Shown here in pieces: positions 9,098-17,153 of a DNA stretch of 64,000 nt. The notes below the pieces were generated by a model, which saw nothing but the letters and a program-made list of their open reading frames with translations, was not told the origin of the DNA and searched no databases. Both the position numbers and the translations under genes were made by a program. The stretch lies in NCBI RefSeq assembly GCF_024539815.1, contig NZ_JAHHIU010000078.1, forward strand, positions 1 to 64,000, read 5' to 3'. Source of the DNA: Streptomyces hayashii. Its GTDB lineage: Bacteria; Actinomycetota; Actinomycetes; Streptomycetales; Streptomycetaceae. The stretch's first letter is position 1; every line of letters begins with the position of its first letter.

Positions 9098-9285
9098 TCG
9101 CCGCGCCCCACCCGGACGGCCTCCACCACCTCGATGCGAGTCATCGCGGCCCGCTGCGCGGCCTTGACCTCCTCGGCCGAAACCTCCGCGGGGTGCATGA
9201 CCCACTTCGCCTCGATACTCGCGGCCCGCGCCACCAGCCGCTCCTCCGGCGGAAGCGCCAGCCGGGCCCTTCCAGAAGAGGGCAC
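9098..9285 (-). pseudogene. Internal fragment of an unknown gene
   Basis: Read on the minus strand this stretch gives RLALPPEERLVARAASIEAK and AEVSAEEVKAAQRAAMTRIE with gene-like codon use, but no start or stop belongs to it. It abuts the CHAT stop. The frame runs into its antisense. I do not recognise the family. Confidence 0.35.
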
Positions 9286-9529
9286 AGCGAAGTACGAACG
9301 GCGTCCCTGTGGTGCCCCGGTCGGATCTCCTGGGAGGCGCCACCCGGCATCCCTGCACAGGTGAGTCCTCCGAAGGCTCTGTGTGCGACGCCAGTGCGGC
9401 ACTGTTGGAGCGTGCACGAGCCACCGTCAGGACGTGCGCAGAACCCCAAGAGGTACACCGGTATCAGTCGGTGTCTTAGCGGTGTCCCCGTCGAGTCTCG
9501 TTCGTGCACTGATGAGTCACCTCGGCGCG

Positions 9530-9790
9530 CTTCCTTGGCCAGCCGGTTCCGCTCGTTCTCCTCACGCCGCTGGGCCTTCAGCGCGTTCCTCGCCGCGGCC
9601 TCCTCCATCTGCTTCGCCCGCACCCGCTGCACGTTCCCGGGACTCGGCATCCCCGCCACCAGCGCCTCCTACAGGCCGACCGACGTGAGCATGTTCAGCA
9701 GGATGTCGGTGTTGCCGATCGCGGTCTCCTGCGCCTCCCGGGCCGCCTCCAGCGGTTCGGCCTGCGCGGCCAAGGCGTCCACGTCGCCCT
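9530..9790 (-). pseudogene. Fragment of an unknown gene with an internal stop
   Basis: The minus strand encodes QAEPLEAAREAQETAIGNTD then LLNMLTSVGL, a TAG at 9671-9669, and in the same frame EALVAGMPSPGNVQRVRAKQ followed by an Ala/Arg/Glu-rich helix. This is either one gene with a nonsense mutation or the end of one gene and the start of another at ATG 9659. Both ends are lost. The neighbour on the right is an unrelated remnant on the other strand, so 9790 is a recombination joint. Confidence 0.4.
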
Positions 9791-9795
9791 GGGCG

Positions 9796-10355
9796 ACGGC
9801 TGGGGCGTCAGCATCCAGGCGCTGCTGTATCGCGCCCGCTGGCTCGGGCGCCTCAGTGACGTGTCTTACCGCAACGCCATGGCGACCATCTCGGCCCGAG
9901 GCTGGCGCAGAAATGAACCAGGCCTGATCAGCGCTATTGAGCAGCCATCGCTCCTCCCGCGAGCGGTGGAGCTGCTGACCCAGGGGGGAATCGACGTGGC
10001 GCAGCTGATTGGGCAGTGCCGCGTACCACCGGACCTGTTCCGCATCGTCACGGCCCGCATACCGGAGAGCGAGTCAATCAACTCCTCCGCCGAGTTGCCT
10101 ACCTCAGCGAGCAGCGAGCAGCGAGCCGGGTGGTGCCGCTCCTGGAGTGGCGACTGCTCAATTCCCGTGAACCGCAAAGTGCCGGGAAGCCCGGTGGTGG
10201 ATGAACTGTCGCCCGGTGTTGCCGTGCGTGTCGAAAGTGCCACAACGAGCGCAAGCGAGATGCGTCACAGGCCCCTAGGGGGAGAAGACCCCCTTGGAGC
10301 CTGGCGCGGGACCTTCGCTGTTCAACAACGCTGCGAGGTACGAGTCACGTGGTAG
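9796..10355 (+). pseudogene. C-terminal remnant of an ImmA/IrrE-type peptidase gene
   Basis: The + frame reads WGVSIQALLYRARWLGRLSD, SYRNAMATISARGWRRNEPG and EQPSLLPRAVELL. I recognise this as the tail of XRE/ImmA-IrrE family proteins of Streptomyces, which cleave repressors of mobile elements. The HTH and the HExxH zinc site are missing. Similarity fades after about 10080, while the frame stays open to 10355. It is a leftover of a mobile element's control gene. Confidence 0.6.
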
Positions 10356-10448
10356 TCAGCTGCTGCTCGAACGATGGTCGGTCGCTACTGGTTCCGCCGC
10401 TGGAAATCTGCTGCCCAGATGCGACTGGGGCCGCTACATTCAGGCCGT

Positions 10449-11852
10449 ATGAGCAAGCATCTCTCCCTGCGCGAGGCTGTGTTGTCGTGGCTCGAGTACG
10501 CGGGTGGTCTGTCCCCAACACCCCAGTCCATCGTGGTACTGATGCTCCAGCCCCACTGGGAGGACGTGGTGAGAGAGGTGGCCGCCGCAGCGCCTAGGGA
10601 AGAGCACCCCGACCTCTACGCCAAGCTCGATGGAGACTGGGTCCCGAACTCCCGAACGCTGTTGGAGGAGTCGGGACTGGGTGAGGCGGCACGTCTCATT
10701 GCCCGGGGCGTGCCGGTTCCCGTCTCCGAGGTCGCGGACAGCTTCGTCACCTTCTGTACTGGCCCGGCATCGGTCTCCGAGCGATGGCTGCTCCTCAACG
10801 GCACCTTCCCCCAGGGAACACGGATTCCGCTGGGGCGGCACACCTTGCAGACCTTCACTGCGGACGAACTCAATCAGACGATCCCGATGCCTGCGCTGAA
10901 CGTCCTGCAGCGCCGGAGCCATGATCTCGACCTGATCACCGGCGCACCGTTTCTCCATGCTCCTGACCCCAGCCGCACCGTCACACGCCGTCCGACCTGG
11001 TTCGACTTCACCGGCCCGCGCGCGGAAGCCCAGCACTGGCAAGCGCTCCTTCCTCTGATGCTGTGGGACAGCGAACTTCTCCGGGTGGACTCGGTCTTCA
11101 CCGTCGCGCGCGGACGCCGCTTCGATCTGAACCCCAGAGACGTGCCGACGACCATCCAGGTCTATGAAGGCCAGTACGGGAAAGAGGAGGAGGCTGAGGT
11201 CCGCGACACCGGAGCCTTCCATGTCTCGGCCGAATCCCTTCCAGCCCTGGCTGACTTCTGCACCGCGATCTCGGCGAAGATCGACGCGGTCATGGCAGGC
11301 GCGACCCACGAGCGGCGCATCCTCAACCGGCGTGCCCGGCGACTGGAACGCGCAGCCCGGCACCTCCTGGCCGCTTACCAGCGCACCTACAACGACGACG
11401 GCGTCTGGGAGGTGGAGGCCGACGAACTCCGCCTTGACTACGTCATCGCCCTGGAAGCCCTGCTGATCAGCCCCAACGACCCAGGCGGGCGCATCACCGC
11501 CAACATCCTCTCCCGCGCGGCTGCACTCTTTCTTACCCGTGACCACCAAGAAGAGGCCAAGGGCATCGTCCGACGTGCTTACAAAGCCCGATCCATTTAC
11601 GTCCACGGCGACGTGATCAAAGACCAGACAGAAGAGGAGAAACTGAAAGAGCTGCGAAATCTCCGGCTCCTCACACTGCAGGTCATCCTGCGCTGGCTCA
11701 TCCTGACCCCTTCCGACACCGAGGACCTCGCGCCCCTGCTCGATGCCGCCGTCCAAAACCCAGGCCGCGAAAACCACATCGGCCAGCCCCTGCGCGCCTT
11801 CTTCACCACTACCCCACCACACAACCGGCCCGCCGACATCACCCCCACCTGA
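10449..11852 (+). CDS. Protein with a C-terminal Apea-like HEPN domain
   Basis: The 467-residue protein ends in an Apea-like HEPN domain: LDYVIALEALLISPNDPGG, NILSRAAALFL and then RRAYKARSIYVHGD, where Arg381 and His386 make the R-x4-H pair. The N-terminal 330 residues match nothing I can name. The ATG at 10449 is chosen as the first start with a complete protein-like frame. Apea-like HEPN proteins act in abortive infection and related defence; RNase activity is inferred from the motif. A strong hairpin follows the stop. It is the only other intact gene in an area of remnants. Confidence 0.65.
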   Translation: MSKHLSLREAVLSWLEYAGGLSPTPQSIVVLMLQPHWEDVVREVAAAAPREEHPDLYAKLDGDWVPNSRTLLEESGLGEAARLIARGVPVPVSEVADSFVTFCTGPASVSERWLLLNGTFPQGTRIPLGRHTLQTFTADELNQTIPMPALNVLQRRSHDLDLITGAPFLHAPDPSRTVTRRPTWFDFTGPRAEAQHWQALLPLMLWDSELLRVDSVFTVARGRRFDLNPRDVPTTIQVYEGQYGKEEEAEVRDTGAFHVSAESLPALADFCTAISAKIDAVMAGATHERRILNRRARRLERAARHLLAAYQRTYNDDGVWEVEADELRLDYVIALEALLISPNDPGGRITANILSRAAALFLTRDHQEEAKGIVRRAYKARSIYVHGDVIKDQTEEEKLKELRNLRLLTLQVILRWLILTPSDTEDLAPLLDAAVQNPGRENHIGQPLRAFFTTTPPHNRPADITPT

Positions 11853-11882
11853 CCCCTGGGGAAGCAGCCCGTCGCAAGGGAA

Positions 11883-11922
11883 GCCCCCGGCGGCCGCTGG
11901 CGCAGAGCGGGCCGCCGGGGGC
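11883..11922 (+). terminator. Strong hairpin after the HEPN gene
   Basis: A perfect 13-bp GC-only stem (11883-11895 with 11910-11922) encloses a 14-base loop, 30 bases after the stop at 11852. No T-run follows, as is common in Streptomyces terminators. Confidence 0.6.
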
Positions 11923-11971
11923 CTCATGCGGGTCGGCCGGAGCCGACGGGGGAGGCGGCCCCGGGCGACGA

Positions 11972-12160
11972 TCAGGGGGAGACCACTACGGTCGTCTCCG
12001 CGGCGGGTGCGGCGTCCTGGAGCCGGTCCAGCCGTTCATAGAGCGCGCGCAGCATGCGGGCCTTGTTCTTAACTCGGTGCAGGTTCCGGGACCTCAGCGG
12101 CAGTCGGCTGTCGGCCTCGCCCAGCACGATCTCAGCGAGCAGGCGCCGGCTGTCGTCGTC
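11972..12160 (-). pseudogene. C-terminal fragment of an unknown gene
   Basis: The minus strand reads RRLLAEIVLGEADSRLPLRS, then KARMLRALYERLDRLQDAAP and a TGA at 11972. The part upstream (beyond 12160) loses coding character where an integrase remnant on the other strand begins. No family recognised. Confidence 0.4.
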
Positions 12161-12165
12161 GGGCA

Positions 12166-12256
12166 CCTGGCCCGCTCCCGCCACACCTCCGTCCCCTCCC
12201 TGGAGGGCTACGCCCGCCTCGGTGTCGACGCGGTCGCCCGGCACGTTGCGCAGTAG
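12166..12256 (+). pseudogene. Last 30 residues of a tyrosine recombinase (integrase) gene
   Basis: The + frame gives RHTSVPSLEGYARLGVDAVA followed by RHVAQ and TAG at 12254. This is the box II end of tyrosine recombinases (H-x-S then about eight residues to the nucleophilic Tyr). Everything upstream is gone. It is a trace of an excised or decayed integrated element; short length keeps confidence moderate. Confidence 0.5.
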
Positions 12257-12388
12257 GACCCGCCTGGCAGGGCCCGGCCCAGCTCCCGGATCACGCCGAG
12301 CGGGCGGAGCCCGGCGTAGCCGCAGCTCAGCGATGCTGAGCAGTCTTCTGTGGGAAGATCTCACGGCTGCTCCGGCTCGGGCGCCCCG

Positions 12389-12728
12389 TCAGGTCCACTC
12401 TGCCGCGCGCATCATGCTCACCAACGCGTGCTCGGCCGCCTCCTCCTCGTTCTGGTCCACCCGGAGGCTCTCCCAGCCCTCGGCGTACCGCAGCACGTTG
12501 GACAGCGTCTCGCGGTCGGCGGCGCCGCGCGGGCCCTCGAAGGGCGAGTGCTGGGCGAGTGCAGGACCGCTGACAGGGCCTGCCGCACCCAGCGGGCGAC
12601 GGTGGTCTCGTCCCCCTCGGGCATCCAAGGGGAGTAGGGCACTCCCGCCCGATTTTGCGCAGCGCCTCCGTTAGCGCTTCGAACTGCGGGCCGGGACGCG
12701 GGCCGGCCGCGAACGGATTCATGACCAT
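12389..12728 (-). pseudogene. Small gene broken by two frame changes
   Basis: From ATG 12728 on the minus strand the protein reads NPFAAGPRPGPQFEALTEAL, then in a second frame MPEGDETTVARWVRQALSAV, then in a third frame ETLSNVLRYAEGWESLRVDQ to TGA at 12389. The three pieces lie in order with gene-like codons, so this is one gene of about 110 codons with two small indels. No family recognised. Confidence 0.45.
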
Positions 12729-12824
12729 GCACCGTAGCGTCTCGACCCTGAACGCGCGTTAGCAGTAGGCGAGTTGGGTACGGTCCGACCGGCGGTCCGG
12801 GTCGTTCGGCGGCGGAGGCGAATC

Positions 12825-14279
12825 ATGAAGAGTGCGCACGTGGGGCTCGCGGCGTTCGAGACCAGAGTGAGCGAGGCTGCCCGGACCCTGCTGCACAACC
12901 AGGGGTACGACGGCGGGTGGGGCCTCACCCTGACCTCGGTCTCGTCCATCGTCAACACCAGCGAGGTCCTGCCGATTCTGCGGGCCGCCGGCATCGCCGG
13001 ACAGCCGGTTCGACAGGGGCTCGACTTCCTCACCGGCGCCATCCCGGAGCACTCGCGGCCCCGGCCCAAAGGCGGCCGTGGTGAGCACACCCGGTTCATC
13101 GCCTTCGGCCTGGCCGGACTGCTGTCCCACTCCCGTTTCTTCCACCACAACGGCGTCGCGGAGACCGCGGCCTGGTGCGTCGGCTGGCTGGAGGATCACC
13201 AGGTCGACCACGGCTGGCCCGAAGTCCTCGGACTCGACGACACCTCGCTGCACCAGACCGCCTTGGTGGTGCACCGGCTCGCCGAGCTCCGAGATACCCT
13301 CCATGATTTCGGCCCTGGGCTCCTCTTACCTGGCGGGGTGGAGACCAGCAGCCTGTTGGAGCGCGTCGAGCCGCTGATCGGCCACGGAGTGCGTGGTCTG
13401 CTCTACCACCGGCGCCCCAGCGGGGCATGGGGATGGCGTACCTATATCGACACCGAGCCGAGCCCGAGCAAGACCGCGCTGTGCCTGCTCGCGCTGTCGG
13501 CCGTCTGCTCGGGCACCGGGCCCGGCGGCGAGCCTGCCTTTCGGGACGGCCCGCGGGAGGCGGGTGGGGTGCACGGCCCGGTGCAGCGGAAGCGGCTGTC
13601 CGAAGTGGTCGTCGAGGCCGGACAGTGGCTGCTGCACAACCACCACCGGTGGGAGGAGTTCGTCGAGGACGACAAGGATGTGCAGGGCACGGCCTGGGAG
13701 CACATGGCGTACGCGCTGTGCACCCAGAGTGCCATCCGGGCCGGTGCGAGCCCGCGTGATCCCCGCCTCGCCAAGGCGTGGAAGTTGATGAACGGCCTGT
13801 GGGACCCGGAGGCCGGACTGTGGAACGAGCCGGGTGCCTCGGGTAAGCGCGCCACCATCCGGGCCGCGTACTACACGGTGTCGGCCTACGAGGAAGCGAT
13901 GCAGCGTCTGGCCCGGTTGAACCTTGCCGACCCCGCCTCCGAGGACGCGAGCGAGGCGTCGGCCGAGATGGTCATCGTCCATGTCGCCCTCGGTCCTGGC
14001 CGGACCGTCCTCCTCGGGGCGCGCGACAGCGAAGGAAGGGTGGCGTGTGAGCTGTCGGAGCGCCTGTTCGACGTGGTGAAGGTCGTGTACGACGCTCCTG
14101 AGGCCGGAATGTCGACCGAGCGGATCGCGGCGAAGCTCTACGTCGCTCCGTCCTCGGTGCCCAAGTACGTTCAGCGCCTCAACCGGGCCGTCTCTGCGGT
14201 CTTCGGCGGCGCCCCGGCCCGGCTACTGCTGGCCAGTACGGTGGACGGGGCCAGCGGGTATCGCCTCGCGGGGCGGTAG
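12825..14279 (+). CDS. Prenyltransferase/squalene-oxidase-repeat (toroid) protein with C-terminal HTH-like domain
   Basis: The N-terminal 370 residues have the repeats of an alpha/alpha toroid as in terpene cyclases and protein prenyltransferase beta chains: YDGGWGLTLTSVSSIVNTS, DDTSLHQTALVVHRL, GAWGWRTYID, WEHMAYALCTQSAI and LWNEPG. The Asp-rich acid motif of a true cyclase is not seen. The last 80 residues (LFDVVKVVYDAPEAGMSTER, then IAAKLYVAPSSVPKYVQRLN) look like a winged helix DNA-binding domain. The ATG at 12825 has GGAGG upstream. So it may be a ligand-sensing regulator built on an enzyme fold, perhaps of the RiPP genes 700 bases downstream. That role is inference. Confidence 0.6.
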   Translation: MKSAHVGLAAFETRVSEAARTLLHNQGYDGGWGLTLTSVSSIVNTSEVLPILRAAGIAGQPVRQGLDFLTGAIPEHSRPRPKGGRGEHTRFIAFGLAGLLSHSRFFHHNGVAETAAWCVGWLEDHQVDHGWPEVLGLDDTSLHQTALVVHRLAELRDTLHDFGPGLLLPGGVETSSLLERVEPLIGHGVRGLLYHRRPSGAWGWRTYIDTEPSPSKTALCLLALSAVCSGTGPGGEPAFRDGPREAGGVHGPVQRKRLSEVVVEAGQWLLHNHHRWEEFVEDDKDVQGTAWEHMAYALCTQSAIRAGASPRDPRLAKAWKLMNGLWDPEAGLWNEPGASGKRATIRAAYYTVSAYEEAMQRLARLNLADPASEDASEASAEMVIVHVALGPGRTVLLGARDSEGRVACELSERLFDVVKVVYDAPEAGMSTERIAAKLYVAPSSVPKYVQRLNRAVSAVFGGAPARLLLASTVDGASGYRLAGR

Positions 14280-14287
14280 GCCGCCGC

Positions 14288-14833
14288 CTACGACGTGGCG
14301 CGCTCCCCGGCCACCGGGTAGTTCAGCAGGGCGAACCGCGCCAGGGAACGGACCTGGTCGAAGGTCTTGAGGGTGTCGAGGTCCTCCAGGCCGAACCAGG
14401 CGGCTCCGTGCACCTCTTCGAGCTGCGCCTCCACGGCCTGTTCCCGGGTGCCCGGCTGCCGCTGGACGTAGAAGAACTGGACCAGCGCCGGCGTCGGGAA
14501 GCCTTCGCGCTCGATGTCCACGTAGAACGGCACGGGTTCAGGTGTGGCGTTGTGGTCGGCCGGGTGGATGGCCGGCTGGCTGGAGATCGCCTCCACCAGC
14601 AGCCCCGTCTCCTCCTTGAACTCGCGCACCGCCGTGCCCGCGAAGGACTCCCCGGGCTCGATATGACCGCCCGGCGGAACCCATTTGTCGAAGCGGTTGT
14701 GGTGCACGAGCAGCACTTTGCCACGCTCGACGAGGTAGCCCGAGCAGCAGTACACCAGACCGATGTCGCGGGCGGTCTGGCCGTCGTGGATCAGAATCGA
14801 GCGAGGCACCCCGCCACGATAGCCCACAGGCAA
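14288..14833 (-). CDS. Nudix hydrolase
   Basis: This 181-residue protein holds a full Nudix box, GGHIEPGESFAGTAVREFKE followed by ETGL (about residues 70-93), matching G-x5-E-x7-R-E-U-x-E-E-x-G-U. Such enzymes cleave nucleoside diphosphates linked to another group; the substrate is unknown. It faces away from the radical-SAM gene, and the space between (14834-15023) carries palindromes that could control both. It ends eight bases from the convergent toroid gene. Confidence 0.85.
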   Translation of the reverse strand: MPVGYRGGVPRSILIHDGQTARDIGLVYCCSGYLVERGKVLLVHHNRFDKWVPPGGHIEPGESFAGTAVREFKEETGLLVEAISSQPAIHPADHNATPEPVPFYVDIEREGFPTPALVQFFYVQRQPGTREQAVEAQLEEVHGAAWFGLEDLDTLKTFDQVRSLARFALLNYPVAGERATS

Positions 14834-14886
14834 CCACTCGAACTCCCGTGCAGGTGAAGCGACTTCAGCGCAGTGTCAGCGCCGCG

Positions 14887-14924
14887 CCGATGACATGTCA
14901 TCGGCAATGACAGCGCGATGTCAT
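14887..14924. promoter_or_regulatory. Paired palindromic operator upstream of the RiPP genes
   Basis: An 18-bp perfect palindrome, CCGATGACATGTCATCGG (14887-14904), is followed by a second dyad with the same half-sites, ATGACA at 14907-14912 and TGTCAT at 14919-14924. The block lies between the divergent Nudix and radical-SAM genes, so a dimeric regulator bound here could control both. Confidence 0.6.
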
Positions 14925-15023
14925 CGCGTACACGTCACTGCGGGACGGATTGTGGTCGTATCCCCGGCCCGCGGCTCCCGCTCGCGGTCGGCGATGCCCC
15001 TGTCCGTCGAGGAGAGGACCCCG

Positions 15024-16175
15024 ATGCGCTCTCGCCCGTCCCCGTGGCATGCCCGGTACCAGCAGCGGTTTGCGGCCCCGCAGACCGTGGTGGTGCAGCC
15101 CACGACCTGGTGCAATCTGGACTGCCGGTACTGCTACCTGCCGTTTCGCAAGCTCAAGCACCAGATGCCGCTGGAGGTGGCCGAGGCCCTGGCGCAGGCG
15201 GTGGCCCAGTTCGACGACAGCGGCCATCCGATCGGCATCGTCTGGCATGGCGGGGAGCCGCTCGCCGTGGGCCAGCAGAAGTTCGCCGCGCTGCTCGCGC
15301 AGTTCGAGGCCCTGCGGCGGGTGGGCCGAGTCCACCACTATGTGCAGACCAACGCGACGCTGATCACCGAGACGTGGTGCGACCTGCTGGCCGCGTACGA
15401 CGTCCGCGTCGGGGTGAGCGTCGACGGCCCGGCCGCCTTGAACGCCGAGCGCGTCGACCTGCGAGGCAAGCCCGCCTTCGACCGGATCCTGCGCGGAATC
15501 GCGCAGCTGCGCGAGCACGGCATCCCGTTCTCCGTCATCTCGGTGGTCGGCACCCTGGGCATCGCGATGCCGGAGGAACTGCTGGAGTTCCTGACCTCTC
15601 TGGGCGGCCATTCGGTGGGATTCAACATCGAGGAGATCGAAGGGGTCAACACCGACCGCCAGCTGCCCACCGCTGGCCAGGCCGAGGAGTTCTGGTGCCG
15701 CACCCTCACCTGGACCCGCCGGAATCCTGGCGCCCCGGCGGTCCGGGAAGTCGAACGTCTCGCCGAGTACCTCCAGCTGATCCGTTCCGGCCGGAGAGGT
15801 GAGTGGGACGGGCGCCGCCTCGACCCGATCCCCACCGTCTCCTGGAAGGGCGACGTGGTCCTGCTCTCCCCGGAACTCGCGGACACGGCGGCGCCCGAGT
15901 ACGGCGACTTCGTGGCCGGCAACATCCTTGACCGCCCCCTGCCCGAGATCCTCCGTGATGCCCACCGGCTGCGCTACGTACGCGACTTTCTCACTGGCCT
16001 GGACCGCTGCCAGGCCGAATGCGAGTTCTTCGACTTCTGCCGCGGCGCCCAGGCCGCCAACCGCTACTTCGAGAACGGTGACCTCACGACCACCGAGACC
16101 AACTACTGCCGGGTCTCCCGGCAGGCCCTGGTCACGGCCCTGTCCACGCTCGCAACCAAGGAGGCTGTTGCATGA
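15024..16175 (+). CDS. Radical SAM/SPASM peptide cyclophane synthase (FxsB-like)
   Basis: The protein (383 residues) has the radical SAM cluster motif C-x3-C-x2-C in TTWCNLDCRYCYLP (Cys30, 34, 37). Glycine-rich WHGGEPL follows, and a C-terminal SPASM-type set of cysteines (Cys329, 333, 339, 362) would hold auxiliary iron-sulfur clusters. This fits the family that cross-links aromatic side chains in precursor peptides (FxsB and three-residue cyclophane-forming enzymes). ATG 15024 is chosen because GAGGAG lies just upstream; ATG 14994 is an alternative. The stop overlaps the start of a 63-codon precursor gene. It probably acts on that peptide's aromatic-Asp-Asn motifs. Confidence 0.85.
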   Translation: MRSRPSPWHARYQQRFAAPQTVVVQPTTWCNLDCRYCYLPFRKLKHQMPLEVAEALAQAVAQFDDSGHPIGIVWHGGEPLAVGQQKFAALLAQFEALRRVGRVHHYVQTNATLITETWCDLLAAYDVRVGVSVDGPAALNAERVDLRGKPAFDRILRGIAQLREHGIPFSVISVVGTLGIAMPEELLEFLTSLGGHSVGFNIEEIEGVNTDRQLPTAGQAEEFWCRTLTWTRRNPGAPAVREVERLAEYLQLIRSGRRGEWDGRRLDPIPTVSWKGDVVLLSPELADTAAPEYGDFVAGNILDRPLPEILRDAHRLRYVRDFLTGLDRCQAECEFFDFCRGAQAANRYFENGDLTTTETNYCRVSRQALVTALSTLATKEAVA

Positions 16176-16363
16176 AGATCCTGGACCGACTCGCCACATC
16201 CGACACCCCCGTCGTGATGGAGTTGATAGCCACGCACGACGTCCCGCCCCCGGTGATCGTTGAAGCGACGTGGGACAACCGGCCCACGTGGGACAACTGG
16301 GCGAAGAACCCGGCCCCCTTCGACAACCGCCCGACCTGGGACAACTGGAACAAGAAGAAGTAG
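16172..16363 (+). CDS. Triceptide-type RiPP precursor peptide
   Basis: This 63-residue peptide starts at an ATG overlapping the stop of the radical SAM gene, with AAGGAGG upstream. A leader of about 30 residues (MKILDRLATSDTPVVMELIA and on) precedes a core with four aromatic-Asp-Asn units: Trp34, Trp40, Phe50 and Trp56, each followed by Asp-Asn. Trp43 and Trp59 start WAK and WNK. Known three-residue cyclophane enzymes join the aromatic ring of position 1 to the beta carbon of position 3, so up to four (perhaps six) rings are expected. The core ends in Lys-Lys-Lys with no obvious protease site. Assignment rests on operon position and core composition. Confidence 0.8.
   Translation: MKILDRLATSDTPVVMELIATHDVPPPVIVEATWDNRPTWDNWAKNPAPFDNRPTWDNWNKKK
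16271..16348 (+). repeat. Duplicated core unit inside the precursor gene
   Basis: Bases 16271-16300 and 16319-16348 encode near-identical decapeptides, WDNRPTWDNW and FDNRPTWDNW, separated by six residues (AKNPAP). The copies differ at synonymous sites, so this is an old duplication kept by selection on the peptide. Confidence 0.75.
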
Positions 16364-16371
16364 GCCGCGCC

Positions 16372-16402
16372 GCTGCTGGCACGCCTGGGGCGTGCCAGCA
16401 GC
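16372..16402 (+). terminator. Hairpin between precursor and downstream genes
   Basis: A perfect 14-bp stem (16372-16385 with 16389-16402) with a 3-base loop starts nine bases after the precursor stop. It has no T-run. Such hairpins after RiPP precursor genes often attenuate downstream transcription and stabilise the precursor message; that is inference. Confidence 0.65.
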
Positions 16403-16437
16403 ACCGGCGACCGAGCCACCGCGCTGAAAGGCTGTTG

Positions 16438-17124
16438 ATGGACACCCGCACGATCCGCCGTACGAGCGTCACGCTCCCTGCCCTAAATGAGCCGGGCCTG
16501 TACCTCTCCAACGTCACCTCGCTGGAGGGCGGTCGTGGCCGGGTGGCGGAGTTCCACTACGCCGGCGCTGACCTGCGGGACCTTGACCTGGCCGACACCC
16601 ACCTGATGGACGGGCGCATCACCGGCCTCAAGGCCCAGCGCACCCGCCTGGAGAAGCTCCGCGTCGACTCCGTGGAGTTCACCGGATGCGACCTGTCCTC
16701 CCTGCAGTGGACCGACAGCAAGATCTCCCGAGCCGTCTTCCGCGACTGCAAGCTCATGGGCGCCGCACTCGAAGACGTGACGCTCGACAACGTCCTGTTC
16801 GAGAACTGCAAGTTCGACTACAGCACCCTCACCCGCGTCCGGGCCACCGGCCCGGTGATCTTCGCCAAGTGCTCTCTACGCGAGACCACCTTCGCCGCCG
16901 CTGACCTCAGCGCCGCCCTGATCGATGACTGCGATCTACGGCTGACCGAGTTCGACGGCGGGAAGAACCGCGGCCTGGACCTCCGGGGTAACGACCTCTC
17001 CCAGCTCCGCGGCCTGGCCTCGCTCAAGCAGATCGTCATCGACCACGCCCAGACACTCCAACTCGCCGAGGCCCTCGCCGCCGAGCTGGACGTCACCTTC
17101 GGTGAAGACCTCGACGACAAGTAG
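16438..17124 (+). CDS. Pentapeptide-repeat protein
   Basis: Most of this 228-residue protein is pentapeptide repeats of the A(D/N)LxX type: AGADLRDLDLADTHLMDGRI, VEFTGCDLSSLQWTDSKISR and AALEDVTLDNVLFENCKF. These fold as a right-handed beta helix. ATG 16438 is preceded by AAAGG. In RiPP clusters, pentapeptide proteins may serve as immunity factors (as with gyrase-protecting types) or scaffolds for the maturase; which applies here is unknown. It follows the precursor after a hairpin and is followed 29 bases later by an oxygenase-like gene. Confidence 0.8.
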   Translation: MDTRTIRRTSVTLPALNEPGLYLSNVTSLEGGRGRVAEFHYAGADLRDLDLADTHLMDGRITGLKAQRTRLEKLRVDSVEFTGCDLSSLQWTDSKISRAVFRDCKLMGAALEDVTLDNVLFENCKFDYSTLTRVRATGPVIFAKCSLRETTFAAADLSAALIDDCDLRLTEFDGGKNRGLDLRGNDLSQLRGLASLKQIVIDHAQTLQLAEALAAELDVTFGEDLDDK

Positions 17125-17153
17125 CCCCGCACCTGCCCTGGGGAGGCACGGCC

